Of a stretch of 64,000 bases of DNA, positions 19,577 through 30,826 are shown piece by piece (positions within the stretch are counted from its first letter, which is position 1; the number at the start of each line of letters is the position of its first letter). The stretch comes from Flaveria trinervia. Taxonomy: Eukaryota; Streptophyta; Magnoliopsida; Asterales; Asteraceae. The stretch covers positions 12,747,024 to 12,811,023 of the forward strand of contig CM046456.1 in NCBI GenBank assembly GCA_025506515.1. Direction: 5' to 3'. The translations under genes and the position numbers were made by a program. The notes under the pieces were generated by a model. It searched no databases and was not told where the DNA came from. It worked only from the letters and a program-made list of their open reading frames with translations.

Positions 19577-22005
19577 AAGTTCAAGTACTTGTCGCAGTGT
19601 GTCTCGTGATCGATTTTTGTCTTGGAATAAATAAGGATGTCATCAATAAACACGATCACGAATTTATCCAAATACAGTTTACATACTCGATTCATGAGAT
19701 CCATGAACACAGCAGGCGCATTGGTCAGGCCAAATGGCATGACCATGAGCTCGTAGTGTCCATATCGAGTACGGAAAGCGGTCTTTGGAATGTCATCATC
19801 ATGAACACGTAATTGATGATACCCAGAACGTAGATCGATCTTCGAGAATTGAGTTGCTCCTTGAAGTTGGTCGAAGAGGTCATCGATTCGGGGAAGAGGG
19901 TATCGGTTTTTAATAGTAAGCTTGTTGAGTTCCCGGTAGTCGATGCACATACGGAATGACCCATCCTTCTTCTTCACAAATAGTACAGGTGCGCCCCACA
20001 GTGATGAACTAGGGCGAATAAAACCCTTATCGGTCAACTCTTGCAGTTGACTAGCGAGCTCTTGCATTTCAGAAGGTGCAAGACGATAAGGCGATTTAAC
20101 CACAGGGTTTGCACCAGGGATTAAATCAATCTTGAACTCAACTTCTCGCACGGGAGGTAACCCTTTAAGATCTTCGGGAAAAACTTCGGGAAAGTCTCGC
20201 ACAATAAGAATGTCCTTCAACTCCTTACCCTTGGCTTTCGTATTAACCACATATGCCATGAAAGCCATGTAGTTTTTACTCAAGCACTTACGGGCCTTGA
20301 TACAAGACATGAGTTTGAGTCTTTGGGACGATTTCTCCCCAAATACCTTCAAAGTATCTCCAGTCGGTAACGGAATTCGGATACACTTCTCGAAACATAG
20401 AATTTCCGCACGGTGTTTGGCTAACCAATCCATGCCAATGATAACATCAAAGCTTCCCATTTGCATAGGAATAAGGTCGACGGAGAACTCGTTTTCATTA
20501 AGGCTCAAGGTGCAGTCGCGTATCACGACATCAACGACAATAGATTTTCCATCGGCGACCTCGACCGTGAAAGATCTCTCCAGTTTTGTACGCGGTTTAG
20601 AAAGTATAGGTTCGAATTCCAAGGACACGAAACTCCTATCGGCACCCGAATCAAACAATACAGATGCATAAAGATTATTTACAAGATACGTACCTGTTTG
20701 GTAACAACCTATTATTGATATGATAAACATAAATGGGAAATTTTTGCAAGACAAGAAAAGGACTAGAAGAAATTTAACGGCGTACCATTCACCACGTCGT
20801 TGTTGGCTTGCGCTTGGTTGGCTTTGATGTTGAAAGCCCTTCCACGATCCGGTGGCACAGTTCCCGCATTGTGAGGACATTGAGGGCGAATATGGCCAGC
20901 CTCGCCACAGTTGTAGCAGGTTCGGTTGGTAAGCATGGCAGTGTTTTGGTGCACGAAGACAGGTAGCCACCAAATGACCATACTTTCCACACAGCGAGCA
21001 GACTCGGCATGGAATGTTGCTTGAATGGTGGTACTTGCACGTGTTACACATAGGATGTGGACCAGCATAAACTTTAGCCATGGGAGCTTGATTCGCAACC
21101 ACCATTTGTTTTTGAGGAGCATTAGGGGCGATCACAGCGTAGTTGCGTGTCGGGGTGAACTTACGCTTCTTGTTTTGAGAAGATGACTCGGCCTTTACCT
21201 CCTTTGTTGCCTCAGATGTCACCTTTGCTATAGCCTTGGAGCCCTTTGCCGACATCGTGCCAGCTCTTATATGATTCTCAGTGAGCTGTGCAGTAATAGT
21301 AATCGCCTCCTCCAAGGTTGTGGGCCTACTACTCACCACAGCATCTTGAATTTGAGGTGGCACCCCCTTGATAAATTTTTCAATGTTACGGGGCACGGTG
21401 TCCACCATGTGAGGTAGAAGCATACTCAACTCATGATGTCGGGTGGAATAAGCCAAATGATTCCCACCATCTTGTTTGAGATTCCAGAATTCCTCCTCCA
21501 GCTTTTGTAACTCGCTCCTTGGACAAAACTTTTGAATCATAACCTCCTTGAACTCCTCCCAAGACAAGGCCAAAGCAGCCTCAGTTCCACGGTTTCTCTT
21601 CTCACTATTCCACCATGTAAGTGCTCGTTGTTGAAGAACACTTGTGGCATAGCGAACCTTGAACTCGTTGGGGCACTCGCTAACAATGAACGTATTCTCC
21701 ATACTTTCAAACCACTCGAGAAGTCCAGTGGCTCCTTCTTTTCCACTAAAGCTTGTGGGTTTGCACGAATTAAAGTGTTTGAAGGTGCAAGTACGGTTGT
21801 TCCCTTGTTGATTGTTCTCATTTTGATTGTTGCTATTATCTCCATTAGCACCACTATTGTTCCCATTGATGTTGTTATTGCTATTAGCCATTAGTGTGCT
21901 ATTGAGTTCAGCCACCATAGTCGGGAGAACGGCAGCCATTTGTCGTGCAATCATGGCAGCCAGCTTACGGTCGGAACTTCCACGCTTTCCATGGTGACGA
22001 GACAT
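19573..22005 (-). pseudogene. Gypsy gag, protease and reverse transcriptase
   Basis: An 810-codon frame from the ATG at 22003-22005. Residues 85-250 are a Retrotrans_gag domain (FSGKEGATGLLEWFESME, ALTWWNSEKR, EEFKEVMIQKFCPR, FIKGVPPQIQ). A CxxC zinc region (CRVCSLCGKYGHLVATC) follows near residue 335. The protease motif VLFDSGADRSFVS is near residue 455. RT shows LPPVREVEFKIDLIPGA, KSPYRLAPSEM, MCIDYRELNKLT, IDLRSGYHQL and FIDDILIYSK. The second zinc knuckle, CYNCGEAGHIRPQC, lies in another frame at 20850-20935, so the frame is shifted between about 20960 and 20690. The protein as read across that part is not the native one. Confidence 0.92.
20694..20785 (-). other. Candidate intron (or 92-bp duplication-flanked insert) between gag zinc knuckle and protease
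   Basis: On the minus strand the segment starts GTACGC after AATG and ends AAACAG before GTACGT. It contains an in-frame TAG. Removing these 92 bases takes the zinc-knuckle frame directly into the protease frame (NGT then LVNNLY). The hexamer GGTACG stands at the left edge and its GTACG core at the right edge, so an insertion with a short direct repeat is an equally simple reading. Confidence 0.4.
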
Positions 22006-22664
22006 GCTGGATATACAAAATGAGTTAGTTACAGGAGCGGGGATAACAGAGGATAGTAGTTTAACAAAGATAAGCTAAGAGTTTTAAGGTACACGGGATG
22101 TTTCCATTTGGTAACGCATTACCATTTGAAAACGTTGACACGTCAAGGTGAATTGACCCATTTACCTTAGAAACTTGTGTATGTTGACCATAGTTTTTCA
22201 CTCATCCCAGAAATCCCCAGGTAAGCATAACTAGTCCCGTAGGATTTATGCGATATGCTTGCCTTCGCCCGAGGGCCATTTTCCAGGAAAACCAGGATAC
22301 AGGTGTCTATGTGTCACACAATATTTCTTAGGTTCATAGAATCAAACCTTGATGAGATTTATACAGATTAGACGAAACGTCTAAAGATCCAAGTCATAAC
22401 ATATACATAAGATTCCACGTGTCGACGAGAATAAGATTAAGAGAGTTCATGTTCGGGGGAAGTCAAAGGTCAAAGTTAAGTTTAGGGAGACAAATAACAA
22501 TGTTTAGGCAATCCTATGCTAAGGCATCAAATTGCACATAAGAGGCATAGCGTTATGTAGCATGAAAAGTATATTAGTTACAAGATAGAAATATAATTCT
22601 ATAAGGTTCATGCATACTATAGCCTAGGTCACCATTTCTAATAACCTAGATCCCTATAGTTATG

Positions 22665-22677
22665 GGCTCTGATACCA
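22665..22677 (-). other. Primer-binding site of the gypsy element
   Basis: Minus strand TGGTATCAGAGCC, complementary to the 3' end of initiator tRNA-Met, three bases inside the 5' LTR. Confidence 0.9.
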
Positions 22678-22680
22678 ATC

Positions 22681-25165
22681 TGTCACACCCCAACCTTGAC
22701 GGCGGAAACGTCGAGGAGTGAGAGTTAAGATCGTTCATAGCCACATAACGCTATTAATAATCCAAATATATTTTACTCATAAATTTCATTTGTCACATTA
22801 CAAATATAAGTCTCAAAGGATTTAAAAAAACGTAACATAAAATGCAACATTTCATCCTATTTTATTTATTAATCTAGGTCCATCCCTAGATGTGCAAGCT
22901 TCAATGTGTAGATAATCAAACTTGGGCATTTCCTGAAACATGTTAAAAATAAAGAGTCAACAATAATGTTGGTGAGCAATCCATAGTTTTCAATACATAA
23001 GTATATAAAAGATGGCAATTCAAGTCATAAGTTAGTGAATAAAGTGATTAGGGATGTTATGAACAATGCAACAATCAAACCTCGACAAAAGTTTTACAAG
23101 TCTCAAACGTTAAAAGTATATACGATCAGCTAAGTGTACTCGGATCAACCAAGCAGGCTTGTCTTACCCATAGATCTATGACTTCGCTGGGCTAGCAATA
23201 GTTAATGATAGTACATATAACGCCATAACATGGTAATCACGAAAGTTCAACTAACCACAACTTTTACAAGATGAATTGCCATAGGTTTACAAGTCTCAAA
23301 TAAGTCTATGAGTGCAATAGTATAAGTTAACATGTTTCACCCCAAAGTGTGAAAATAGGAAAAAGGGGTATAGAATACTCACATGATCAAATAATATATA
23401 TTGACGATTATTAAGAAATACAATAAGCAACGTTTCAACGTGGTCCTTCACAATGCACCTAAAATAATATATATTTACAAGGTTAAAGTTTAATTGTAAG
23501 ATTGACATTATAACGCGAACTGGGGTTTCGATGGGGGATTTGGGGCTTGTTAAATAATTATGTTTATCAAGATGAAACTACTTATAATTATAGAATTCAA
23601 AGAAATTTTGCTACATATTATGTAAAATCATGTGTATAATATAATATTTATAACAATTTGTATATATATATATAATGATTTAAATAACATTTAGTAATCT
23701 CAATTTAAAATAACAATTTGAAGATATTGGATGAAATATACTTTTGTGAATAAAATGTTATCTAAAGTCTACTTTTTATAAAATTAAACTATTAATATCT
23801 TTTTTTAAAACAAAAAAAAAAGTATATTTAATAAAATATAAAAGTACTTCTTTTTAAGTAACAATTTACAGAAAACATTCATATGATTTAAAATGTTCAA
23901 AGTGCATAAAATGACTTTTTATAATTTTTAGAAATTTTTAGTATTTAATTCAAGGACCAAAAAGACCTAAAAAAAATATGTGAGGCTCCCCGGGTTCGAA
24001 CCGGGGACCTCCTGTTTGTGAGGGCGAATGAGTGACCAGTGAACCAAGGGCCGTGGCCGTGTCATATCACGGCTCTCAAATATTAAAAACTAACTTGCAA
24101 AACCAACCCCAATTCGATTGAACCCTAGATTGTTCTTAAATCAAATTGAACATCAATTCGATATTGTTAACGAATAAATTCATGGGGCTTTTGATGCCCA
24201 AATGAAACCGAGCATAAAGGTGTATAGAACTTACTTGTTTAATATCGAATTGAGGAAGATGAGATGAAGAAGTGGGTCGCGACCGATGTAGCAACTTGTT
24301 AGATGTTCAAACGACTATGATAATCCAATTCGTTGTGCAGTTAGCTTCCAATAAACTCAATGAACGAAAGCCCTCTGTTAATTAAGGATGAGGTTGAGGA
24401 AATAGTCGGGTTCGACTAGCTACGGTTTGTGAAGGAAATAACGATTCGAACTTGATGTTTGAGCTTGTTTCAGATGAAATTGAGATTGCGATTAGTTAAG
24501 GGATAGTTAATTGCTTATTCATATTCGATTAATTGAATTATTATTATAGTTTAATGCTCAAACGGCTAAAAGATTGAATTGGCCGTTTATGAACTCGTTT
24601 GATTTTAGTAACCGGTGCTTTAAACCGCAATTATGTTGTGCATTCAGTTCGAAACACACTCACGAAGCGTTTAGGAGCGGTTTGGTTCAAAAATTGATGG
24701 TTTGTACCGAGTTTGGGGGTGGCCGGAGCTCGGCCGGAGTGTGGCCGGAGCTCCGCCGGAAAATCGGGTGAAGGGGAGGGTTGGTTTGGGAAATTGTAAT
24801 TTTACACATATGGTCCCTTTGATTCTTATTTTATCCTTTTATGACTTAAACTTTGTTTTTTTTAAAGTTTATAAAATAACATTAGGGCCCCCTTAACTTA
24901 TAAAATCTAAGTTTTTAAACATTTCCAGTCCATTAATTCTTACAAATTATTGTTATTATTATTCTTATCCTTGGTTATTATTATTATTATTAATATTATT
25001 ATTATTATTATGATTATTATTATTATTATTATAACCTTACAAATTAAAGACCAATTTAAGGTAAAATTCCTAAGCAACCCATAGGTTTCATTAATGACAC
25101 AATTAGCCCATGCAAGAAATTAACCAAGTTAATTCTCAATTAACTCAAAAATACAGGATGTTACA
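22681..25165 (-). repeat. 5' LTR of the gypsy element
   Basis: The near-identical partner of 14774-17259, with TGTCACACCCC and GATGTTACA ends, followed by the right copy of ATATT (25166-25170). Differences from the partner are mostly one-base indels in homopolymers plus about seven substitutions. Confidence 0.95.
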
Positions 25166-26401
25166 ATATTGGTACTTGACCAGATGGTAGCTGACATAGG
25201 TTACATACCTTCTGTCTCTTGAATTGAAACAGCTCCTCTTGCATCGATTCAAGCCAGCTACTATCTTTCAAGGCATCTTCTACCTTCTTGGGTTCCATCT
25301 GGGATAAAAAGTATGAGTACAAGCAGACATTCCCATGATGAGTCTGTCCTTTTGTTCTCACACCTTCAGAGACATTCCCTATGATGTTCTCAGTTGGATG
25401 AGTGTTATGAATCCTAAGACGAGGAATCACTTCCAGTTGCAGATATAGATCCAGGTTGGACATATTCTGCTCAGGAACTGGAACACTCTGTCCAGTTGTT
25501 GTTTCAAAGTCATTCAATGAGGAATGATTGAATGAATGAGAAACATCATCAATGGTTGGCTGTGAAGTAGTATTAATAGTTGCCAGTTCCTTCAAAACAC
25601 TACTTCCTTCTGCCTGGTGTTGTGGTGGATCACCTAATGAGTTTTGAGGCTCAGCAACTGATTCACTTGTTGAAGCTTCACTATTCCTTGATATGGTTAA
25701 GCTATCAGATCTGTGAATAGTGAAAGCTTGGTGTATTGCAGCGCTTGGAGAATTTGGACTAGGTCTGGGTAGCTCAAACAGTTGATCATCAGCAGCAGCA
25801 TCAGCATCATTTTAAGCACCTGTTCCAACTGAAACATTCTCAAAAGATGGTTTAGAATAGTTTGGAAACAATTCTAAATCAAAGATATGATCAGGGCCAT
25901 TCCCCTTAACACAAGGAGTGTGCTCATTAACAACTATATTAGATGATTCCTCAAATTGTTGATTCTTAATGTTGTATACTCTATAAGCTTTGGAGCTGGA
26001 AGAGTATCCAACAAAGATAGCATCATCCAACTTTTTAGCAAATTTTGCTAAATTGTCTTTTGTGTTAAGTATGGTACACCTGCTGCCAAAGGGCCTCAGA
26101 AAGCCAATGAACGGTGGCCTCTTGTTCCATAGATCATAAGGGGTTTTTCCATGTGGCTTAAATACAAGAACTCTGTTTTGCACATAGCATGCAATGCTGA
26201 CTGCCTCTGCACAGAATGTTAGACGTAGTTTTGAATTAGCTAACATAGTTCGAGCAGCCTCAATAAGTGTCATGTTCCTCCTCTCAGCAACACCATTTTG
26301 TTGAGGAGTTCTGGGAGCACTATATTGTCTCGCAATCCCTTTTGAGTTACAGAATGAGTCAAGAACGAAGTTCTTAAACTCAGTCCCTTGATCACTTCTA
26401 A
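25166..26401 (-). pseudogene. Element A pol: integrase C-terminal part and linker to RT
   Basis: From 26400 in reading order: a DQGTEF-like stretch, RTPQQNGVAERRN near 26290, MTLIEAARTMLANSKL, YVQNRV, then KTPYDLWNKRPPFIGFLRPFGSRC and the FVGYSSSSKAYRVYN box near 26000, all usual in Copia integrase ends. The linker is acidic and Ser-rich. At 25190 it reaches LPSGQVPI, just before the gypsy insertion. Stops at about 25811 and 25599 and several frameshifts break it. Confidence 0.88.
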
Positions 26402-26959
26402 TTATTTTAACCTTGTGATCATTTGATTTTCTATTTTAAGAATAAAAGATTTTAATGTTTCAGTAGTTTCATCTTTAGTTCTTAAAAAGAATACCCATGT
26501 GAATCTTGTAAAATCATCAACTATCACAAGGCAGCATGATTTCCTTCCAATGCTCATTATACTTATGGGACCAAAGAGATCCATTTGCAATAAGTGTAAT
26601 GGAGTAGTGATAGAGTTAACACCTTTGGATTTGTGAGATGTCTTGTGTTGTTTCCCTTTTAGGTATGCAACACAGTTATCTTTGTAGAAAAACTCCTTTT
26701 TAGGCAAACCATGTACCAAGTTATTTTTAGCCAATTTATTCATTGTCTTAAAATTTACATGACACATACGTTTATGCCACAGTGTTGACTCATCACTATC
26801 AGCTTTGGAAAGAAAGCATGATACTTCTCCCATTGGGGAAGCATTGTTCATATCCAGCTTGTATATATCCCCTTTCCTACGAGATCTAAGAAGCATCAAT
26901 TCTAGAGGATTTGTCATCCCTGGTTTGAGGATAATGTACTCATGTTCTGTGAAAAGCAT
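26402..26959 (-). pseudogene. Element A pol: GAG pre-integrase and integrase core
   Basis: 185 codons in one frame. LWHKRMCHVNFKTMNKLAKNN-like text near residue 60 gives the His pair of the integrase zinc finger. The Cys pair reads CVAY instead of CxxC before LKGKQHK, so one zinc ligand is replaced by Tyr. QMDLFGPISIMSIG, YCLVIVDDF-like text and WVFFLRTKDE follow and hold the first catalytic Asp. The frame is lost after ENQM. Confidence 0.88.
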
Positions 26960-27240
26960 CTGGTGCTTTTGATCATAGAATTAAGAAACACTTAACAGAT
27001 TGTGTTCAAGCTGTTTGACAAAGTGAACTTTGTCAACCTTTAACTTACCATTGGATATACACCCTCTGCCAGAAATATATCCTCCGGCCTTACCTCCAAA
27101 TTAGACAGGACCTCCATCATCATTCTAAAACTGTTGAATGAGAGATCTGTTCCCTGTCATGTGCCTGGAGCATCCACTGTCTACAATCCAAACATTGTTG
27201 TTCTTGTCATATGGATGTCCCTGCACATAAGATGAGATTG
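26960..27240 (-). pseudogene. Element A protease
   Basis: The frame that follows the gag stop contains WIVDSGCSRHMTG near 27140-27180, the Copia protease active-site region, then GGYISGRGCISNGKL and LEHNLLSVS. In-frame stops follow RSLIQQF, after PV and after SVS. The frame differs from that of gag. Confidence 0.85.
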
Positions 27241-27244
27241 TTAG
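27221..27244 (-). promoter_or_regulatory. Splice-acceptor-like tract at the gag/pol boundary (element A)
   Basis: On the minus strand CAAAACTAAC, whose TAA is the gag stop codon, is followed after about 15 bases by TTATGTGCAG. This looks like a branch site plus 3' splice site placed exactly between gag and protease. Element C has the same arrangement (63176-63199). Confidence 0.35.
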
Positions 27245-28940
27245 TTTTGTTTGGAAGCCCAAGCCTTGCTGGTCATGGGTTCTTCCAAAGATAATGACAT
27301 AATTGAACCAAAAGATATGCTTGGGGGTTCAATAGAGGTCTTTGAAGAAGAGGTTTGGGCTGTAGCATCTTCCATGATCTTCCAGTCCATCCTCTGATTG
27401 ATCTTGGAGGATGAGCTTGTTGAAGCTTTTGCAGCATGGCCTTCTTTGGAAGCTTCTTTCTTTTCGGAAGAAGCCTTCACCACCTTTTCTTCCGAAGCAG
27501 TCTTCTTCTGGGATGGTTTCAAGGGAGCTTTCTTGTTCTTCCGAACCTTAGTAGCTTTTGCTTCCGAAGCCATTTTCCCTTCGGAAGAAAGAGTTTCTTT
27601 CAAAAGCAACCTTGCTTCGGAAACTAGCTTTCCCTTCTTTATCACTTGAACCGTTTGAAAAGGTCCAAATGTGAAACCTTCCCTGACTCCTTCTTTTCTA
27701 ACATTATTTGCATAATGTGTGCTTGCAGGATTGTAGTAACAATCTTTAGCTATGTGGTTTTGCAGACCATACATTATGCATGCAATGTTAGTCTTTTGGG
27801 AATGTGAGGGTTGCTGTTTCTTGGGCTTCTTCTCTTTATCAGTAACCTTTCCCTTTAACTTTTGATCCTTTGGTTGGACAGGTGTGTTGGTATTACACTT
27901 CTTTCCTAAATCAGAAGTACCTAACACTTGGAATCCAGCTGAGATAAAGACACCTTTCTGCTTTGGGTCAATCTTCAGCTTGGACTCAGTCACTTTCTTG
28001 GCAGTTCTTCTAACAGCTTTAGCTCTGCTTCTTCTTGCCTTAGTGGTTAGGATTTGATCTTCACAGGAGGAGATGGGTACATCTACCTGTTCCTTCCCTG
28101 TGGTAGCCACTATTGTTGCTTCATTCTTCGACTCTAGTGAGGAAGGGTCAGCAGTTGGAACCTCTTGCTCCTCAGTACCACATCTAGGTTTTCTAATAGA
28201 CTCATAAGAGTGTGGTGGAGCAATTTCATTGGTTCCCAACCCTCCTTTGTTTCGATAACATAGTTTGGAGTGAGAGGATGATGCAAGAATAGCTTGAAAG
28301 TTTTGCTCAGAAATAGCATGCTTCCTGGCCTGAGCCTCAGTAGTGACAAGGTGGGCTTGAGCCTCAGACAATTTGGATATCAGATCCTTGATTTGAGTCT
28401 TGTAGTTGGTATGTTCATGTTTTAAAAGAGACACAGTTTTCTCTAACTCCTCAATTTTCTTTTGGTAGTCAGATTCAGCTCTCTTAAAATCATATTTTAA
28501 AATATTTAAAGACTCAATATCATATCTGATTTTCATATTGTAATCCTGATAAAGTTTAACTTTAGCTATACAGGCTGGAGTACAGAGATGTTCATATACC
28601 TGGGCATCGTCTGTTCCGGCCATGAGAGCTTGAGCAGGAGTCACATCCTGTACCATGAAGCTCCAGTCAACTTCTTGAGCCATTGCAGCTGTTTCAATTG
28701 ACTTTTCAGTAGGCTTTGAGGTTGAGGGATGTGTGGAGGCCTGTGGGATTCCCGGATTGGTCTTGGGAGCCTTGCATTCCCTTGCAAAGTGATCGAGTTG
28801 GTTATAATTATAACACTTTGCCTTGGTCTTGTCAAACCCAACTTGCTGGTAGTTGGGTTTTGAGGGAATTGCCTTCCAGTTCTCTTGAAGAACTTCTTCG
28901 TTCTATAAGTTAAAAGAGCCATATGTTGGACAATGTCCAC
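27241..28940 (-). pseudogene. Element A gag, C-terminal part: two zinc-knuckle-like motifs and coiled coil
   Basis: From about 28840 the frame reads CYNYNQLDHFAREC, a CCHC knuckle with one Cys changed to Tyr and one Gly to Asp. After an open 480-codon frame (28683-27241) with a strong coiled coil at residues 50-130 and Ser/Lys-rich linkers, a second knuckle reads CIMYGLQNHIAKDC, again with Tyr in place of Cys. 27440-27630 repeats the word CTTCGGAAG or its complement about ten times and is read as Ser-Glu, Ala-Ser-Glu and Lys-rich text. The frame ends KQN-stop at 27241. Confidence 0.75.
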
Positions 28941-29049
28941 GTACTCTACATAATCTGGATTAAAACACTCAAGATCATCAAAACAATATTGAAAATCACC
29001 AGAGTGTCCACTTCTTGAAACAAAGGCACAACTTTCCTGGAAGGAATTA

Positions 29050-29876
29050 TGTTGAGCCTATTGAGACCTTGGAGTCTCAGGAAAAGTGATGTATGGTCCA
29101 GAAGAGCAGGGTGGCTACTGGTAGGTCAGGTAGTGCTGAGGTTGTGGGGGTATTGAGCCTTCAGCAACCATTAAAGCGTTGCTAGCAGGAAGACTCATGG
29201 GTCTGCTTGTTTGGTGGCCCTTCTTACACTCCATCTCTAGGCGATATCCATCAAGGATGCCGTAGAGTTTAGTCATAGTAAGAGTGTTCAAGTTTTCTGT
29301 TCTCTTGATAGAGACACAGTAGAATGTCCACTCGTTTGGAAGAGCACTCATGAACTTTCTAGTAAGATCTCTAAGTTCGGAAGTGATCTTCACAGACTAA
29401 AGAGAAGAGATAAGATCCATATACCTGAAGTACTACTGGCTGAGGGTCTCTCCAGCAATATGAGTGAAGTTCTCGAACTGCTGCTGCAGTGAGTCCTTCT
29501 TAGAGTCATTGGAGTTTGCATACATCTGAGCAAGTGCATCAAACAATTCTTTGGCAGTCTTGCAATGCTCGAACCCCACCATGATAGAGTTTGGTATTGC
29601 AGTCATAAGAATGGTTATAGCATTGTTGTCGATGTCCATCTTCTTTCGGTCTTCGTCAAAATAATCTTCAACAGATTTTGCTATCATGGCACTGTTTCCA
29701 CCAGGTGATGCCACCTTTGGCTTTTACGAGCCGTTGATAATGGAGTTCCACATTTTGTTGTCTTGGTATCTGATGAAGCCTTCCATTCTTCTGCTCCAAG
29801 GCCTGAAATTTTCAGGAGTAATGATGGGATCCTTTGTCATAGTTCTCATCTCTACTTCGGTTTTGTTAAGGGCCAT
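29050..29876 (-). pseudogene. Element A gag, N-terminal capsid-like part
   Basis: The ATG at 29874-29876 lies about 80 bases inside the primer site. The frame has NFRPWSRRMEGFI near 29810, AKSVEDYFDEDRKKMDIDNNAI near 29670, a KELFDALAQMYANS-like stretch near 29545, FENFTHIAGETLSQ near 29450, and LPNEWTFYCVSIKR near 29330, the usual order of UBN2/Retrotran_gag_2 proteins. In-frame stops at about 29727, 29430 and 29400 and after about 29115 interrupt it; most can arise by one transition. Confidence 0.85.
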
Positions 29877-29955
29877 TTTGAGTGAGTGAGTTGTAGGGAG
29901 GAGTGAAAAACAGGTTGATTTGGATGGTTAGATCACGCAATCAAGAGCCTAAGAA

Positions 29956-29967
29956 GCTCTTATACCA
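29956..29967 (-). other. Primer-binding site of element A
   Basis: Minus strand TGGTATAAGAGC, one mismatch from the initiator tRNA-Met complement, two bases inside the 5' LTR. Confidence 0.85.
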
Positions 29968-29969
29968 AT

Positions 29970-30826
29970 TGCGGGATCGGTTAAGGTCACTTAACACTTA
30001 GTTTTTCTCTCAAACTCACTTTGAACAACACTCGGATAAAGATAGAGTCAATAAGAGTTGATCATAATATAGCAAGTAATAAGAAACACATGAAGTAATT
30101 TTCAAGGTACTTTTATATATTGCTTCTCAACTCAAGTATTACAAGACTCTTACAAGCAGTATAGAATGAGTTACAATGAGAACCTATATATAATACTACC
30201 TACAGCCAGATATACTTTGATACCAGCTGGGATCATATAACTAAAGCCTATACTACAAGACTATAGTTTAAGGTATCTCTGATAAAGTCTTATATGAGAT
30301 ATGGTAGTCAGGACATGTCCTTAACTTACCTTTTGTCACCAACTAAAGTTGATAACATGTACTATCATAAAAGGTGAACAGTGGAAAAAAGTATGGTCAA
30401 CTACATGGCTCTTTAGGAAGAAGCCATGTAGTATCAGAGGTCTGCAGCGGAGTGTCAGAGACCATACTTGTGTCCACTGGTTCATAGCAGTGTCTTCCGA
30501 AGGTTAAATGGCTCGAAAGAACAAGTACTTTCGAAGCCACTTATACTTCGGAAGAGACTGCTTCTTCTAAGGCTTGAGAACTTCTTATTTTCTTTATACT
30601 TCAGAAGTAGTCTTCTGATTGTTCTCTTAAGACTTGATTTTCGGAAGCATGCTCTTGACTTCGGAAGTAGAGTTCTGTCTTTGGAAGTTGATCTTTCACT
30701 TTGTCTTCGGAAAAACTCTACAACCTTCGAAAGTTCCATGCTAAGCTTCGGAAGCATTTGCATGTAGTACCAAAATTATCTAAGTAAATTGGTTTTGGTT
30801 GCACCAGCCTTCTTCTTGATCCAACA
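29970..30826 (-). repeat. 5' LTR of element A
   Basis: In + direction it starts TGCGGGATCGG and ends GATCCAACA. It pairs with 7840-8695 and is followed by ATATC at 30827-30831. The CTTCGGAAG cluster is at 30493-30755, with several copies already changed by one base. Confidence 0.95.

Larger units (their letters stand above)
14774..25165 (-). mobile_element. Ty3/gypsy chromovirus, Tekay type, nested in element A
   Basis: A complete 10.4-kb LTR element on the minus strand with LTRs of about 2485 bp, a perfect ATATT duplication, an initiator tRNA-Met primer site at 22665-22677 and a purine tract at 17260-17275. Internal order: gag, zinc knuckles, protease, RT, RNase H, integrase, chromodomain-like tail. 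The target is the element A codon stretch just before KWVFRNK: removing the insert and one ATATT copy rejoins the frame. The LTRs differ at only about seven substitutions and a few single-base indels over 2.5 kb, so insertion was recent. Even so, at least six single-base frameshifts break the polyprotein. Confidence 0.95.
7840..30826 (-). mobile_element. Element A: Sirevirus-type Copia LTR retrotransposon (nested host)
   Basis: A complete LTR element on the minus strand, bounded by LTRs of 856-857 bp and a perfect ATATC duplication. Without the gypsy insertion it is about 12.6 kb, long for Copia but usual for Sireviruses. Order in reading direction: 5' LTR (29970-30826), primer site, gag with a long coiled-coil part and two zinc-knuckle-like motifs, protease, integrase, RT (interrupted), RNase H, a spacer, several envelope-like ORFs with an internal purine tract, polypurine tract, 3' LTR. 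The LTRs differ at about one base in twenty by eye. All ORFs carry stops or indels, the RT catalytic box reads YVYD, and zinc-binding cysteines are lost. The copy cannot move on its own. Confidence 0.95.

Noticed and set aside
19597..21894. Several plus-strand ORFs of 70-124 codons across the gypsy element
   Set aside because: They are antisense shadows of the gag-pol frames.
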